A stretch of DNA of 64,000 nt from Longispora fulva (GTDB lineage: Bacteria > Actinomycetota > Actinomycetes > Mycobacteriales > Micromonosporaceae), in assembly GCF_015751905.1 (NCBI RefSeq), contig NZ_JADOUF010000001.1:1364001-1428000 (forward strand). The letters run 5' to 3'. Below are positions 15,957 through 23,943 of this stretch, piece by piece; position 1 is the stretch's first letter; each line of letters opens with the position of its first letter. The position numbers were made by a program, and so were the translations under genes. The notes beneath the pieces were generated by a model, which saw only the letters and a list, made by a program, of their open reading frames with translations, made no database searches and was not told the DNA's origin.

Positions 15957-18900
15957 GTGGAGTTCAGGGTGTTCGGCGCCGTCGAGGCGACAGTGGCCGG
16001 TCGACCCGTCACGCTCGGCCGCCGCCGGGAGCGGGCGCTCCTCGGAGTGCTGCTCGTGCACCTCAACAGCGCGGTGCCCGTGGCCCGGCTGGTCGAGCTG
16101 CTGTGGGACGACGGCGCGCGGCCGGAACGGGCCCGGCCGGCCCTGCAGGTGCACGTGTCCCGGCTCCGCCGGGTCCTCTCCGGCGACCGCCACCCCGCAG
16201 GAACTGTCCACTTCGTCGCAGACCCGGCCGGCTACCGGCTCGACGGCGACCCGGCCCGCGTCGACCTGCACCGGTTCCGCGACCTGTACGACCGGGCCCT
16301 CTCCGCGACCGACCCCGCCCACCGGGCGGACCTCCTCGCCCGCGCGTTCGCCCTGCGCCCCGACCCGCTGTTCGGCGGCGACGCCACCGACGGGGTCCGC
16401 GCCCTGCTCCAGCCGGGGACCGACGACCTGGTGCTGTCCGCGGCCGAGCTGCGGATCGCCGCGACCGTCGCGCGCGGCCGGCCGGGGGAGGTGCTCGACG
16501 ACGTCGCCCGGCTGGTCCGCGCCCACCCGCTGCGCGAACGCCCGGCGGCCCTGCAGGTCCTCGCCCTGTTCCGGGCGGCCCGCGGCGCCGAGGCCCGCGC
16601 GGCGTACGAGCGGATCCGCGCCGACCTCGCCACCGAACTCGGCCTCGACCCCGGCCCGGAGCTGCGCCGCCTGCACGAGGAGCTGTTCGCGCCCCGGGTC
16701 GTCCCGGCCCAGCTGCCCCCGGGCGTCGCGGGGTTCACCGGCCGCGAGGCCCAGCTCGCCCAGCTCGACCTTCTGCTCGGCCCCGGCGGCCCGGCCACGA
16801 TCGGCAGCGTCGTGGGGGCCGGCGGGGTCGGGAAAACCGCGCTCGCCGTCCGGTGGGCGCACCGGGCCCGCGCCCGGTTCCCCGACGGCCAGCTGTACGC
16901 GGACCTGCACGGCTACTCCGGCGTCCCGCCCGTGCGCCCCGTGGACGCGCTGACCCGGTTCCTCCGGGCGCTGGGCGTGCCCGAGGCCGCCATCCCGACC
17001 GATGTGGACGAGGCGGCGGCCCTCTACCGCAGCCAGCTCGCCGACCGCCGGGTCCTCGTCGTCCTCGACAACGCCCGGCATCCCGACCAGGTCCGTCCCC
17101 TGTTGCCGGGCGGCGCGGGCAGCCGGGCCCTGGTGACCAGCCGCGACCGGCTCGCCGGCCTGACCGCCCGCGACGGGGCGCGGAGGCTGGCCCTCGACGT
17201 GCTCGGCCCCGGGGAGGCGGTCGCCCTGCTGGGGACCGTGATCGGACCGGAGCGGGTCGCCGCCGAACCGGACGCCGCCGCCGAGCTGGTCGCCCTCTGC
17301 GGCCACCTGCCGCTCGCGGTCCGGATCACGGCCGCCCACCTCGCCGACCGACCCGAGCCCGGCTTCCCGGCCCGGTTCCCCGCTCCGTCCGACACCGGCA
17401 TCGCCGGGCACGTCGCCCGCCTGCGCGCCGCGGACCGCCTGGCCGCGCTGGAGTTCGCCGGGGACGACGCCGCCTCCGTGCGGGTCGCGTTCGACCACTC
17501 GCACGCCGCCCTGGAACCCGGCGCGGCCCGGCTGTTCCGGCTCCTCGGCCTGGTGCCCGGGGTGTCGTTCGGCCCGGACGCGGTCGCCGCGCTCGCGGAC
17601 CTGCCGGTGGACGGCGCCCGCCGGGCGCTGGACCGGCTCGCCGCCGGGCACCTGGTCGAGGCGCGCGGCGGGGGCCGGTACGCGCTGCACGACCTGCTGC
17701 GCCTCTACGCCAGGGAACACGCCGACCGGCACACGGTCGACGGCGCCGCCGCGGTCCGCCGGCTCTACGACTGGTACGTCCTCGCCGCGCACGCCGTGTC
17801 CGAGGTGCTGTCGCCCGAGCGTCTGACGCTCCCCGTGCCGGCGGCGGTCGCCACCGCCGTTCCGGTGGCGTTCGCCGACCGGGACGCCGCCATGGCCTGG
17901 GCGGAGTCCGAACGGCAGAACCTGGTGGCGGCCGTCCTGTACCCGCCGGAGCCGGTCGGGCCGCAGGCGGTGTGGCTGCTCGCCGCCGGCCTGCGCGGCC
18001 ACCTGGCCGTCCGCCGGTACGTCGACGACGCGCTCGCCGTCGCCCTCGCCGGGCTGGCCGCCGCCGCGCACAGCGACGACCCCCGGGTCCTGTCCGGCGC
18101 GCACCAGGGCGTCGCCGACGCGCACGGCACGCTGGGGCACCGCCGCGAGTCGGTCCGCCACAGCGCGGAGGCGTTGCGGTGGATCCGGCTGATCGACCTG
18201 CCGGTCGCCGAGGCGGCGTGCCTGCTCGTGCACGGCCGGGGCCTGCGGATCGCCGGCCGGCTGCGCGAGGCCGCGGAACACTACGAGGCGGCCCTGCCGC
18301 TGCTCGCCCCGGACGAGGAGAACCGCGACGGCGCGGCGATCGCCCGGCTCAACCTGGCGGTCACCTACCGGATGCTCGGCCGGCTGGACGAGGGCGCGGC
18401 GGCCGGCCGCGCGGCGCTCGCGGTGTTCCGGGAACTCCGGCCGCACCTGGTCTGCCACGCCGAGGACGTGCTCGCGGCGATCGCGCTCGACCGGGGCGCG
18501 GTCGACGAGGCCGAGACCTGGGCCGAGGCCGCGCTCGACGGGACGCTGCGGTTCGGCAACCCGTACCTGGAGGCGTTCGCCCGAGTGCACGTCGGGGCGG
18601 TGCACGAGGCGCGGGGACGGCGCGCGGCGGCGGGGCGACAGTACCGGCTGGCGTTGGAGGGCGCGCGGGGCATCCGGTCCGTGGAGGCGGAGGTGTCCGC
18701 GCGGCTCGGCCTGGTCCGGGTGGCCGGCGACGCCCTCGGGCAGGCCACGGAGGCGGTCCGGGTCGGCGCGCGCGAGGACTACCCGCTCGCCGAGGACCAG
18801 GCCCGCACGGCCCTCGCCGGGGCGCTGGCCGACGCCGGCCTGCGCGGGCGGGCGGTCGCCGAGGCCCGGCGCGCACTCGCCGGCCACCGGGCCAGCGGGT

Positions 18901-19022
18901 TCCGACTCGCGGAGGCAGGCACGCTCGCCCTGCTCAGCGAGCTGTTGGCCGATCACTCGATGATGGACGACGCGCGGGCGATCTGCGCGGAGATCGGGGT
19001 GCCGCCGCCGTCTCGGGGCTAG
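15957..19022 (+). CDS. AfsR/DnrI/RedD-type (SARP) regulator with NB-ARC and TPR domains
   Basis: The 1021-residue transcription factor starts with an OmpR-like winged helix (about 1-98; RERALLGVLLVHLNSAVPV and VSRLRRVL). A bacterial transcriptional activator domain (about 105-245) and an NB-ARC ATPase follow, the latter with P-loop GAGGVGKT at 287-294 and LVVLDNA. TPR-like helices occupy the last 400 residues (ARLNLAVTYRMLGRLDEG). Large SARPs of this design integrate signals and activate secondary metabolism or exoenzyme genes. Its nearest divergent neighbour is the CBM2 enzyme gene; a pathway target is not proved. Confidence 0.92.
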   Translation: MEFRVFGAVEATVAGRPVTLGRRRERALLGVLLVHLNSAVPVARLVELLWDDGARPERARPALQVHVSRLRRVLSGDRHPAGTVHFVADPAGYRLDGDPARVDLHRFRDLYDRALSATDPAHRADLLARAFALRPDPLFGGDATDGVRALLQPGTDDLVLSAAELRIAATVARGRPGEVLDDVARLVRAHPLRERPAALQVLALFRAARGAEARAAYERIRADLATELGLDPGPELRRLHEELFAPRVVPAQLPPGVAGFTGREAQLAQLDLLLGPGGPATIGSVVGAGGVGKTALAVRWAHRARARFPDGQLYADLHGYSGVPPVRPVDALTRFLRALGVPEAAIPTDVDEAAALYRSQLADRRVLVVLDNARHPDQVRPLLPGGAGSRALVTSRDRLAGLTARDGARRLALDVLGPGEAVALLGTVIGPERVAAEPDAAAELVALCGHLPLAVRITAAHLADRPEPGFPARFPAPSDTGIAGHVARLRAADRLAALEFAGDDAASVRVAFDHSHAALEPGAARLFRLLGLVPGVSFGPDAVAALADLPVDGARRALDRLAAGHLVEARGGGRYALHDLLRLYAREHADRHTVDGAAAVRRLYDWYVLAAHAVSEVLSPERLTLPVPAAVATAVPVAFADRDAAMAWAESERQNLVAAVLYPPEPVGPQAVWLLAAGLRGHLAVRRYVDDALAVALAGLAAAAHSDDPRVLSGAHQGVADAHGTLGHRRESVRHSAEALRWIRLIDLPVAEAACLLVHGRGLRIAGRLREAAEHYEAALPLLAPDEENRDGAAIARLNLAVTYRMLGRLDEGAAAGRAALAVFRELRPHLVCHAEDVLAAIALDRGAVDEAETWAEAALDGTLRFGNPYLEAFARVHVGAVHEARGRRAAAGRQYRLALEGARGIRSVEAEVSARLGLVRVAGDALGQATEAVRVGAREDYPLAEDQARTALAGALADAGLRGRAVAEARRALAGHRASGFRLAEAGTLALLSELLADHSMMDDARAICAEIGVPPPSRG

Positions 19023-19025
19023 GGT
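19020..19025 (+). promoter_or_regulatory. -10 element at the end of the AfsR-like gene
   Basis: TAGGGT overlaps the stop codon of the AfsR-like gene and ends 7 nt before the ATG at 19033. The downstream gene could therefore be transcribed separately. Confidence 0.35.
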
Positions 19026-19032
19026 CAGACCC

Positions 19033-19623
19033 ATGACGGTGTACCCGAGCAGTCGGGCCTGGCAGCGCGTCGAACCGCCCGGCACCGAACTGGCCCTGTT
19101 CCGTGAGCACGCCGGCCTCACCGCCGAGGGGTCTGCGGTGGTGGGTGGCGAGATGCCGTACGTCGTGCGGTACTCGCTGGCCACCGACGAGCTGTGGCGC
19201 ACCCGCCGGCTCGACGTCGACGTGACCGGCGTCGGGTGGCGCCGGACCGCCCGGCTGGAGCACGCCGCCGGCCGGTGGCGGGTGGCGACCGGCGAGGAGG
19301 GGCGGCTCGACGGCTCCGTCGCCGGCATCGACGACCCGGACCGGCTCGACGAGGCGGTGGACGTGGACCTGGGGCTGTCCCCGCTGACGAACACCCTGCC
19401 GGTCCGCCGGCTGGACCTGCTGTCGGCGCCGGTCGGCGTCAAGCACAAGCTGACGATGGTGTTCGTCCGGGTGCCGACCCTGGAGGTGTTCCCGCACGAA
19501 CAGACGTACACGGTCCTCGGCCCCGGCCGGATCGGCTACACGTCGCTGGGCTACACGGCGGAGCTGGGCCTGGACGACCACGGCTACGTCACCCACTATC
19601 CGGGTCTGGCCACCCTCGTGTGA
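19033..19623 (+). CDS. Putative glycolipid-binding domain protein
   Basis: The 196-residue soluble protein has no signal peptide. The pattern YVVRYSLATDELWRTRRLDVDV, then LDGSVAGIDDPDRLDEAVDVDLG and SPLTNTLPVRRL, is that of the putative glycolipid-binding family (PF06475 type), a single beta-rich domain. The family's biochemical function is not well established. It begins 10 nt after the AfsR-like stop codon, so co-transcription is possible. It ends at a convergent gap holding one copy of the convergent-intergenic repeat. Confidence 0.75.
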   Translation: MTVYPSSRAWQRVEPPGTELALFREHAGLTAEGSAVVGGEMPYVVRYSLATDELWRTRRLDVDVTGVGWRRTARLEHAAGRWRVATGEEGRLDGSVAGIDDPDRLDEAVDVDLGLSPLTNTLPVRRLDLLSAPVGVKHKLTMVFVRVPTLEVFPHEQTYTVLGPGRIGYTSLGYTAELGLDDHGYVTHYPGLATLV

Positions 19624-19640
19624 TCCGCCGCGCGCAGAGT

Positions 19641-19677
19641 GAGGGGTCGCCGTAACCGTCTGATGGTGGTGAAGACG
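19641..19677. repeat. Convergent-intergenic repeat, copy D (reverse orientation)
   Basis: Read on the minus strand, it gives CTTCACCACCATCAGAC then GGTTACGGCGACCCC. The CATCAGACGGTTACGG block equals that of copy C; the CCCGG block is lost. It sits between convergent stops at 19623 and 19736. Confidence 0.5.
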
Positions 19678-19735
19678 GCCCGGCGGCCCGGTCGTGACCG
19701 CTGGTCCGGGCGGGCCCGGCCCGTCGTGACCGTGC

Positions 19736-20488
19736 CTAGTCCGGCGGGGTCAGGCCGGTCGTGACCGCCGCGACCCGGACGAGCGCCCGGAACAGGTCGT
19801 CGCGGATCCCCGGCTCCATCCAGAAGAAGTGCCCGTACGCCTCGAGACACACGAACCCGTGCAGCGAGGACCAGGTCAGCAGCATCGCCTGGTACGTCGC
19901 GGGCGCGATCGCGTCCCCGAACTCCGCGAGCTTGCACCCGGCGAACTCCGCGAACGCCGGGCTCACGTCCGGCACGAGCGGGGCGCCGAGCGTGCCGTGC
20001 CGCTCGGTGTCCAGCACCAGCCCGGCCAGGTTGGCCATCGCGCGCTGGGCCGCGTCGGTGGTCGGGCCGCCGACCGGGGCCGAGTACCCCGGCACGGGCA
20101 CGCCGAAGATCAGGGAGAACCGCTGCGGGTTGGCGCCGGCCCATTTCCGGTACGCCCCGCATGTCGCGAGGAACCGGCCACCCAGGTCCGTGGCGGGCAC
20201 AGATTCGCGGGCCGCGGCCAGTTCGGCGGCGAGGTCCTCGAACGAGTCGGTGACCATCGCGGTGAGCAGCTCGTCGCGGTCGGCGAAGTAGCGGTACAGC
20301 GCGGGCGGGGTCAGGCCCATCGCGCGGGCGATGTCGGTGAACCGCACGTCCACGGTGCCCTGCTCGCGCATCAGCTCGAGGGCGGTCTGCTTGATCTCCT
20401 CGAGCGTGGCGGCCCGGGCGCGTTGTCGGCGGTTGGGCGGCTCGGCCAGGCCGGCGGCCCGCTCGGATGCCGTGCTCTGGGCGGACAT
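19736..20488 (-). CDS. TetR/AcrR-family repressor
   Basis: The 250-residue protein has the N-terminal TetR helix-turn-helix (about 22-68: IKQTALELMREQGTVDVRFTDIARAMGLTPPALYRYFADRDELL, read in two overlapping parts). The C-terminal ligand domain resembles the TetR_C_13/WHG type (WSSLHGFVCLEAYGHF). GGAGG lies just ahead of the ATG at 20488, which I prefer to an in-frame ATG at 20548 that would overlap the operator. It is divergent from an MMPL exporter gene and probably represses it through the array of GTTACG half-sites at 20550-20583. Confidence 0.9.
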   Translation of the reverse strand: MSAQSTASERAAGLAEPPNRRQRARAATLEEIKQTALELMREQGTVDVRFTDIARAMGLTPPALYRYFADRDELLTAMVTDSFEDLAAELAAARESVPATDLGGRFLATCGAYRKWAGANPQRFSLIFGVPVPGYSAPVGGPTTDAAQRAMANLAGLVLDTERHGTLGAPLVPDVSPAFAEFAGCKLAEFGDAIAPATYQAMLLTWSSLHGFVCLEAYGHFFWMEPGIRDDLFRALVRVAAVTTGLTPPD

Positions 20489-20549
20489 GAGGCCTCCGTT
20501 CCGATTCGGTAGTGGTGCGGGCCACATCATTGCGGAGCCGCTTGACAAG

Positions 20550-20583
20550 GTTACGGCACATCGTAACAGTTACGAGGCGTAAC
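20550..20583. promoter_or_regulatory. TetR-type operator with four half-sites over the MMPL promoter
   Basis: Half-sites GTTACG (20550-20555), CGTAAC (20562-20567), GTTACG (20569-20574) and CGTAAC (20578-20583) alternate in orientation. A consensus -35 TTGACA lies at 20542-20547, with a TAACAG-like -10 inside the array, so binding would block the exporter gene. Confidence 0.65.
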
Positions 20584-20620
20584 TCAATTGATGTGGCCTC
20601 ACTCACCCCCGGAGGATCCC

Positions 20621-22822
20621 ATGGCCCAGCCGCTGCTCGACGACCGAGCCGCCCCGGACGGGGCAGCCCCGCCGCCCCCGCCCGGCCCGCTCGGCCGACT
20701 CGCCGGCTGGAGTTTCCGGCACCGGGGCCGTACGGTCCTGCTCTGGCTGGTCGCCCTCGCCATCGCGTTCGGGCTGTCCACGGCGTTCGGCGGCAAGTAC
20801 AGCGCCGACTACACCGCGCCCGGTTCGGACTCCAAGACCGCCCAGGAACTCCTGGCGCGTGACTTCCCGACCCAGTCCGGCGACACCATCACCGTCGTCG
20901 TGCACTCCGAGGCCGGCGTCATGAGCCCGGCCGTGCAGACCCGGCTCACGGCCCTGTTCGCCGAGATGGCCAAGGTGCCGCACGTCAAGGCCGCCGAGGC
21001 CCCCGACCCCCGGCGCGGCCAGGTGTCCCCGGGAGCCGGGACGACCGGGATCGCGAAGCTGCGCCTCGACGTCGCCAACCCCACCGACATGCCCAAGGCC
21101 GACACCCACAAGCTCCTCGACCTGGCCAACGGGGCCGGCGACGGGCTCACCGTGAGCCTCGGCGGCCAGGCCGTGCAGATGGCCGAACAGGGCGCGATCG
21201 GCTCCGAGGGGATCGGCATGGCCGCCGCCGCTCTGATCCTGCTGCTCACCTTCGGCTCGATCGTCGCGGCCGGGTTGCCGCTGCTCACCGCCCTGGCGGG
21301 GCTCGCGGTCAGTTCCCTGCTGATCCCGGTACTCGCCGCGATCATGCCCGTGCCCGACTGGTCCACCTCCCTCGCGGCGATGATGGGCATCGGCGTCGGC
21401 ATCGACTACGTGCTGCTGCTGGTCACCCGGTTCCGCGAGTGGCGGGCCGAGGGCCTGGAACCGCAGGCGGCCACCGTCGCCACCCTGGACACCGCCGGCC
21501 GGTCCGTCGTCGTCGCCGGGATCACGGTCATCGTCAGCATGCTCGGCCTGTTCGCCATGGGCCTGTCCTTCATGCGCGGCGCGGCGTTCGCGGCCATCAC
21601 CTCCGTCCTCATCGTCCTGGCAGCCGCCACCACCCTGTTCCCCGCGCTGCTCGGCTACCTGGGACGCAACGTCGACCGGCTCCGCATCCCGCTGCCCCGC
21701 CGCAAGGCCGCCCGGGCCGCCAACGTGATCAGCCCCGGCTGGCTGCGGTGGAGCCGCCTCGTCGAGCGGTACCGGATCGTCGCCGCCCTCGCCGGGATCG
21801 TCGTCCTGCTCGCCCTGGCCGCACCCTTCCTCGACGTGCGGTTCGGCTTCCCCGACCAGGGCAACGACCCGGCCGGCCGGTCGACCCGCCAGGCGTACGA
21901 CACCGTCGCCACCAACTTCGGCCCCGGCGCCAACGGGCCGCTGCTCCTGGTCGCCGAGCTGCCGGCGGCGAAGGACACCGCGGCGCTCGACGCCCTGGTG
22001 GCCAGGCTGGCCGGCACGCCGGGGGTCGCGGCGGTCACCCCGGTCCAGTACGCCGGGACCTCCGCCGTGTTCACCGTCATCCCCACCACCGGGCCGCAGA
22101 GCACCGCGACCGAGAAGCTGGTCCGCACACTCCGCGACGACGTGATCCCGCCGACCACGGCCACCGGCACGAACGTGCACGTCGGCGGCCTGACCGCCAC
22201 CGCCATCGACAGCTCCGCCAACATCGTCAAGCGGCTCCCGCTGCTCGTCGGCGGCGTCGTCCTCGTGTCGATGCTCCTGCTGCTGCTGGCGTTCCGCAGC
22301 GTCGCCGTCGCCCTCAAGGCCGCCGTGATGAACCTGCTGTCCGTCGCCGCGGCGTACGGGGTCGTCGCCCTCGTACTGCGAGGCGGCTGGGCCGGAAAGC
22401 TGATCGGGATCGACAACCCCACCCCGCTGCCGGCGTTCGTGCCGGTGCTCACCTTCGCCGTCCTGTTCGGCCTGTCGATGGACTACGAGGTGTTCCTGGT
22501 CAGCCGGATGCGCGAGGCCTGGCTGCGCACCCGCAGCAACAGCGAGTCCATCGTCATCGGCCTGGCCGGCACCGCCCGGGTCATCACGGCCGCCGCCGCG
22601 ATCATGGTCGCCGTGTTCGCGGCGTTCGTGCCGGCGCCGGAGGTACCCATCAAGGTGATCGGCGTCGGCATGGCCTCGGCCATCCTGATCGACGCGACCC
22701 TGGTCCGGATGCTGCTCGTGCCGGCCGTGATGCACCTGCTCGGCGACCGCAACTGGTGGCTGCCGGCCTGGCTGGACCGCCGGGTCCCGCAGCTGCACAT
22801 CGAGGGCCCGCCCCCGGCCTGA
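20621..22822 (+). CDS. MMPL/RND-family transporter
   Basis: The 733-residue inner-membrane transporter has about twelve helices in two halves. Each half has a large extracytoplasmic loop (residues about 60-200 and 410-540) and an RND-type signature in its helix block: GVGIDYVLLLVTRFREW near residue 257 and GLSMDYEVFLVSRMREAW near 618. MMPL proteins export lipids or small hydrophobic compounds using proton flow; the internal Asp-Tyr pairs are the expected proton relay. GGAGG 5 nt before the ATG fixes the start. Its divergent TetR neighbour suggests drug- or metabolite-induced export. Confidence 0.93.
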   Translation: MAQPLLDDRAAPDGAAPPPPPGPLGRLAGWSFRHRGRTVLLWLVALAIAFGLSTAFGGKYSADYTAPGSDSKTAQELLARDFPTQSGDTITVVVHSEAGVMSPAVQTRLTALFAEMAKVPHVKAAEAPDPRRGQVSPGAGTTGIAKLRLDVANPTDMPKADTHKLLDLANGAGDGLTVSLGGQAVQMAEQGAIGSEGIGMAAAALILLLTFGSIVAAGLPLLTALAGLAVSSLLIPVLAAIMPVPDWSTSLAAMMGIGVGIDYVLLLVTRFREWRAEGLEPQAATVATLDTAGRSVVVAGITVIVSMLGLFAMGLSFMRGAAFAAITSVLIVLAAATTLFPALLGYLGRNVDRLRIPLPRRKAARAANVISPGWLRWSRLVERYRIVAALAGIVVLLALAAPFLDVRFGFPDQGNDPAGRSTRQAYDTVATNFGPGANGPLLLVAELPAAKDTAALDALVARLAGTPGVAAVTPVQYAGTSAVFTVIPTTGPQSTATEKLVRTLRDDVIPPTTATGTNVHVGGLTATAIDSSANIVKRLPLLVGGVVLVSMLLLLLAFRSVAVALKAAVMNLLSVAAAYGVVALVLRGGWAGKLIGIDNPTPLPAFVPVLTFAVLFGLSMDYEVFLVSRMREAWLRTRSNSESIVIGLAGTARVITAAAAIMVAVFAAFVPAPEVPIKVIGVGMASAILIDATLVRMLLVPAVMHLLGDRNWWLPAWLDRRVPQLHIEGPPPA

Positions 22823-22830
22823 CCCCCGCA

Positions 22831-22862
22831 CCGCCCCGCCGCCCCTCCGGGTGGCGGGGCGG
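22831..22862 (+). terminator. Hairpin after the MMPL gene
   Basis: CCGCCCCGCC and GGCGGGGCGG form a perfect 10-bp stem with a 12-nt loop, 9 nt after the stop. Confidence 0.75.
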
Positions 22863-23006
22863 CGTTCGTCGCACCCGGGCCGGACGCCCTCCCGACGGCC
22901 GATTGCCCGGGCTCCCCGACGTCGTCTAGCGTCGGACCGAGCGTCCGTTCAGGTGCACTCCCGCCGGGCCCGCGCGTCGTGGTCCGAGCCGACCTGGGGG
23001 TACCGG

Positions 23007-23882
23007 ATGACTGATCCCACCGCGGTGGACCAGCTCCGGCTCTCCGACCACGTGTGCTGGACGTTCGACGACGACGACCGGTGCGCCGCGGCCGTCGCCC
23101 GCTACGTCGGGGCCGGCACCCGCGACGGCCACCGGGTGATCTACTCCGCCCCCGAGGTGCCGCGCGCCGACATCGCCGCCCGGTTGACCGCGCACGGCGT
23201 GCACGTCGCCGCCCTGGTCGCCACCGGCCAGCTCCAGATCGTCACCGTGCCGGACACCTACCTGACCGGGGGCGAGTTCCGCCCGTCGTCGGTGCGCGAG
23301 GGCTGGACCCGCCGGCTCGACGAGGCCCGCGCCGCCGGCTACCGGGGCGTACGGCTCGTCGCCGACCGTTCGTGGCTGGCCGGATCCGTGGCCGGCGCGC
23401 ACCGGGTCGCCTGGTACGAGGCGCTCGCCAACCAGGTGTTCGCCGACGGCTACGCGATGGGCCTGTGCCTCTACGACCGCCGGCTGTTCCCGCCGCCCGC
23501 CCTCCGGGGGATCTGTTCCGCGCACCCGGCGACCTACCGGGCCGACAACGACCGGTGGTCGCCGCTGCTGCGGATGGTCCGCACGGTCGACCCGCCGGGG
23601 CTGCGGCTGGTCGGAGAGGTGGACGTGTCCAACCGGCGCGCGGTCGCTGCCCTGCTCAACGGGCTGTTCGAGGAGCCTGGGGCAGCGGGGGAGCCGCTGG
23701 TGGTGGACGTGTCGGATCTGTCGTTCGCCGACGCGCCGACGGCGACGCTGTTCGTCCGGGCGGCCCAGGCGTCGCCGGCCGGGCTGGTGCTGTGGGGCTG
23801 CTCGGCGCCGCTGGCCCACATGATCGCGATGGTGCCGGGCCGGCACGCGGACGGCCGGCTGCGGATCGTGCCGACCGGGTGA
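23007..23882 (+). CDS. MEDS-domain and STAS-domain protein
   Basis: The 291-residue cytoplasmic protein combines a MEDS (DcmR-like sensory) domain (about 5-165; SDHVCWTFDDDDR, with the expected His/Cys/Trp entry motif, and ICSAHPATY) with a STAS domain (about 195-288; GEVDVSNRRAVAAL, VVDVSDLSFADAPTATL). STAS domains are anti-sigma-antagonist modules; the usual phosphorylatable Ser in DxSxxxFxD is here replaced in part (VSDLSFADAPT keeps S and D). This makes it a likely partner in anti-sigma switching, with MEDS as sensor. A TAGCGT hexamer at 22926-22931 may be its -10. Confidence 0.8.
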   Translation: MTDPTAVDQLRLSDHVCWTFDDDDRCAAAVARYVGAGTRDGHRVIYSAPEVPRADIAARLTAHGVHVAALVATGQLQIVTVPDTYLTGGEFRPSSVREGWTRRLDEARAAGYRGVRLVADRSWLAGSVAGAHRVAWYEALANQVFADGYAMGLCLYDRRLFPPPALRGICSAHPATYRADNDRWSPLLRMVRTVDPPGLRLVGEVDVSNRRAVAALLNGLFEEPGAAGEPLVVDVSDLSFADAPTATLFVRAAQASPAGLVLWGCSAPLAHMIAMVPGRHADGRLRIVPTG

Positions 23883-23943
23883 CCCGGCCGGACCGGAACC
23901 GCGAGCCGGTGCCGGGTTCCTCAGGCTCGCGTCCTCAGAGAAC

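Noticed and set aside
13400-19036. Very long open frame (over 1800 codons) on the plus strand across the CBM2 and AfsR-like genes
   Set aside because: It is a GC-rich antisense or shifted frame, strongly Arg/Gly/Pro-rich, with no domain; the true genes in this stretch have motifs and start signals.
15885-19511. 1200-codon minus-strand frame opposite the AfsR-like gene
   Set aside because: It is an antisense shadow; the plus strand carries a P-loop, BTAD and TPR motifs.
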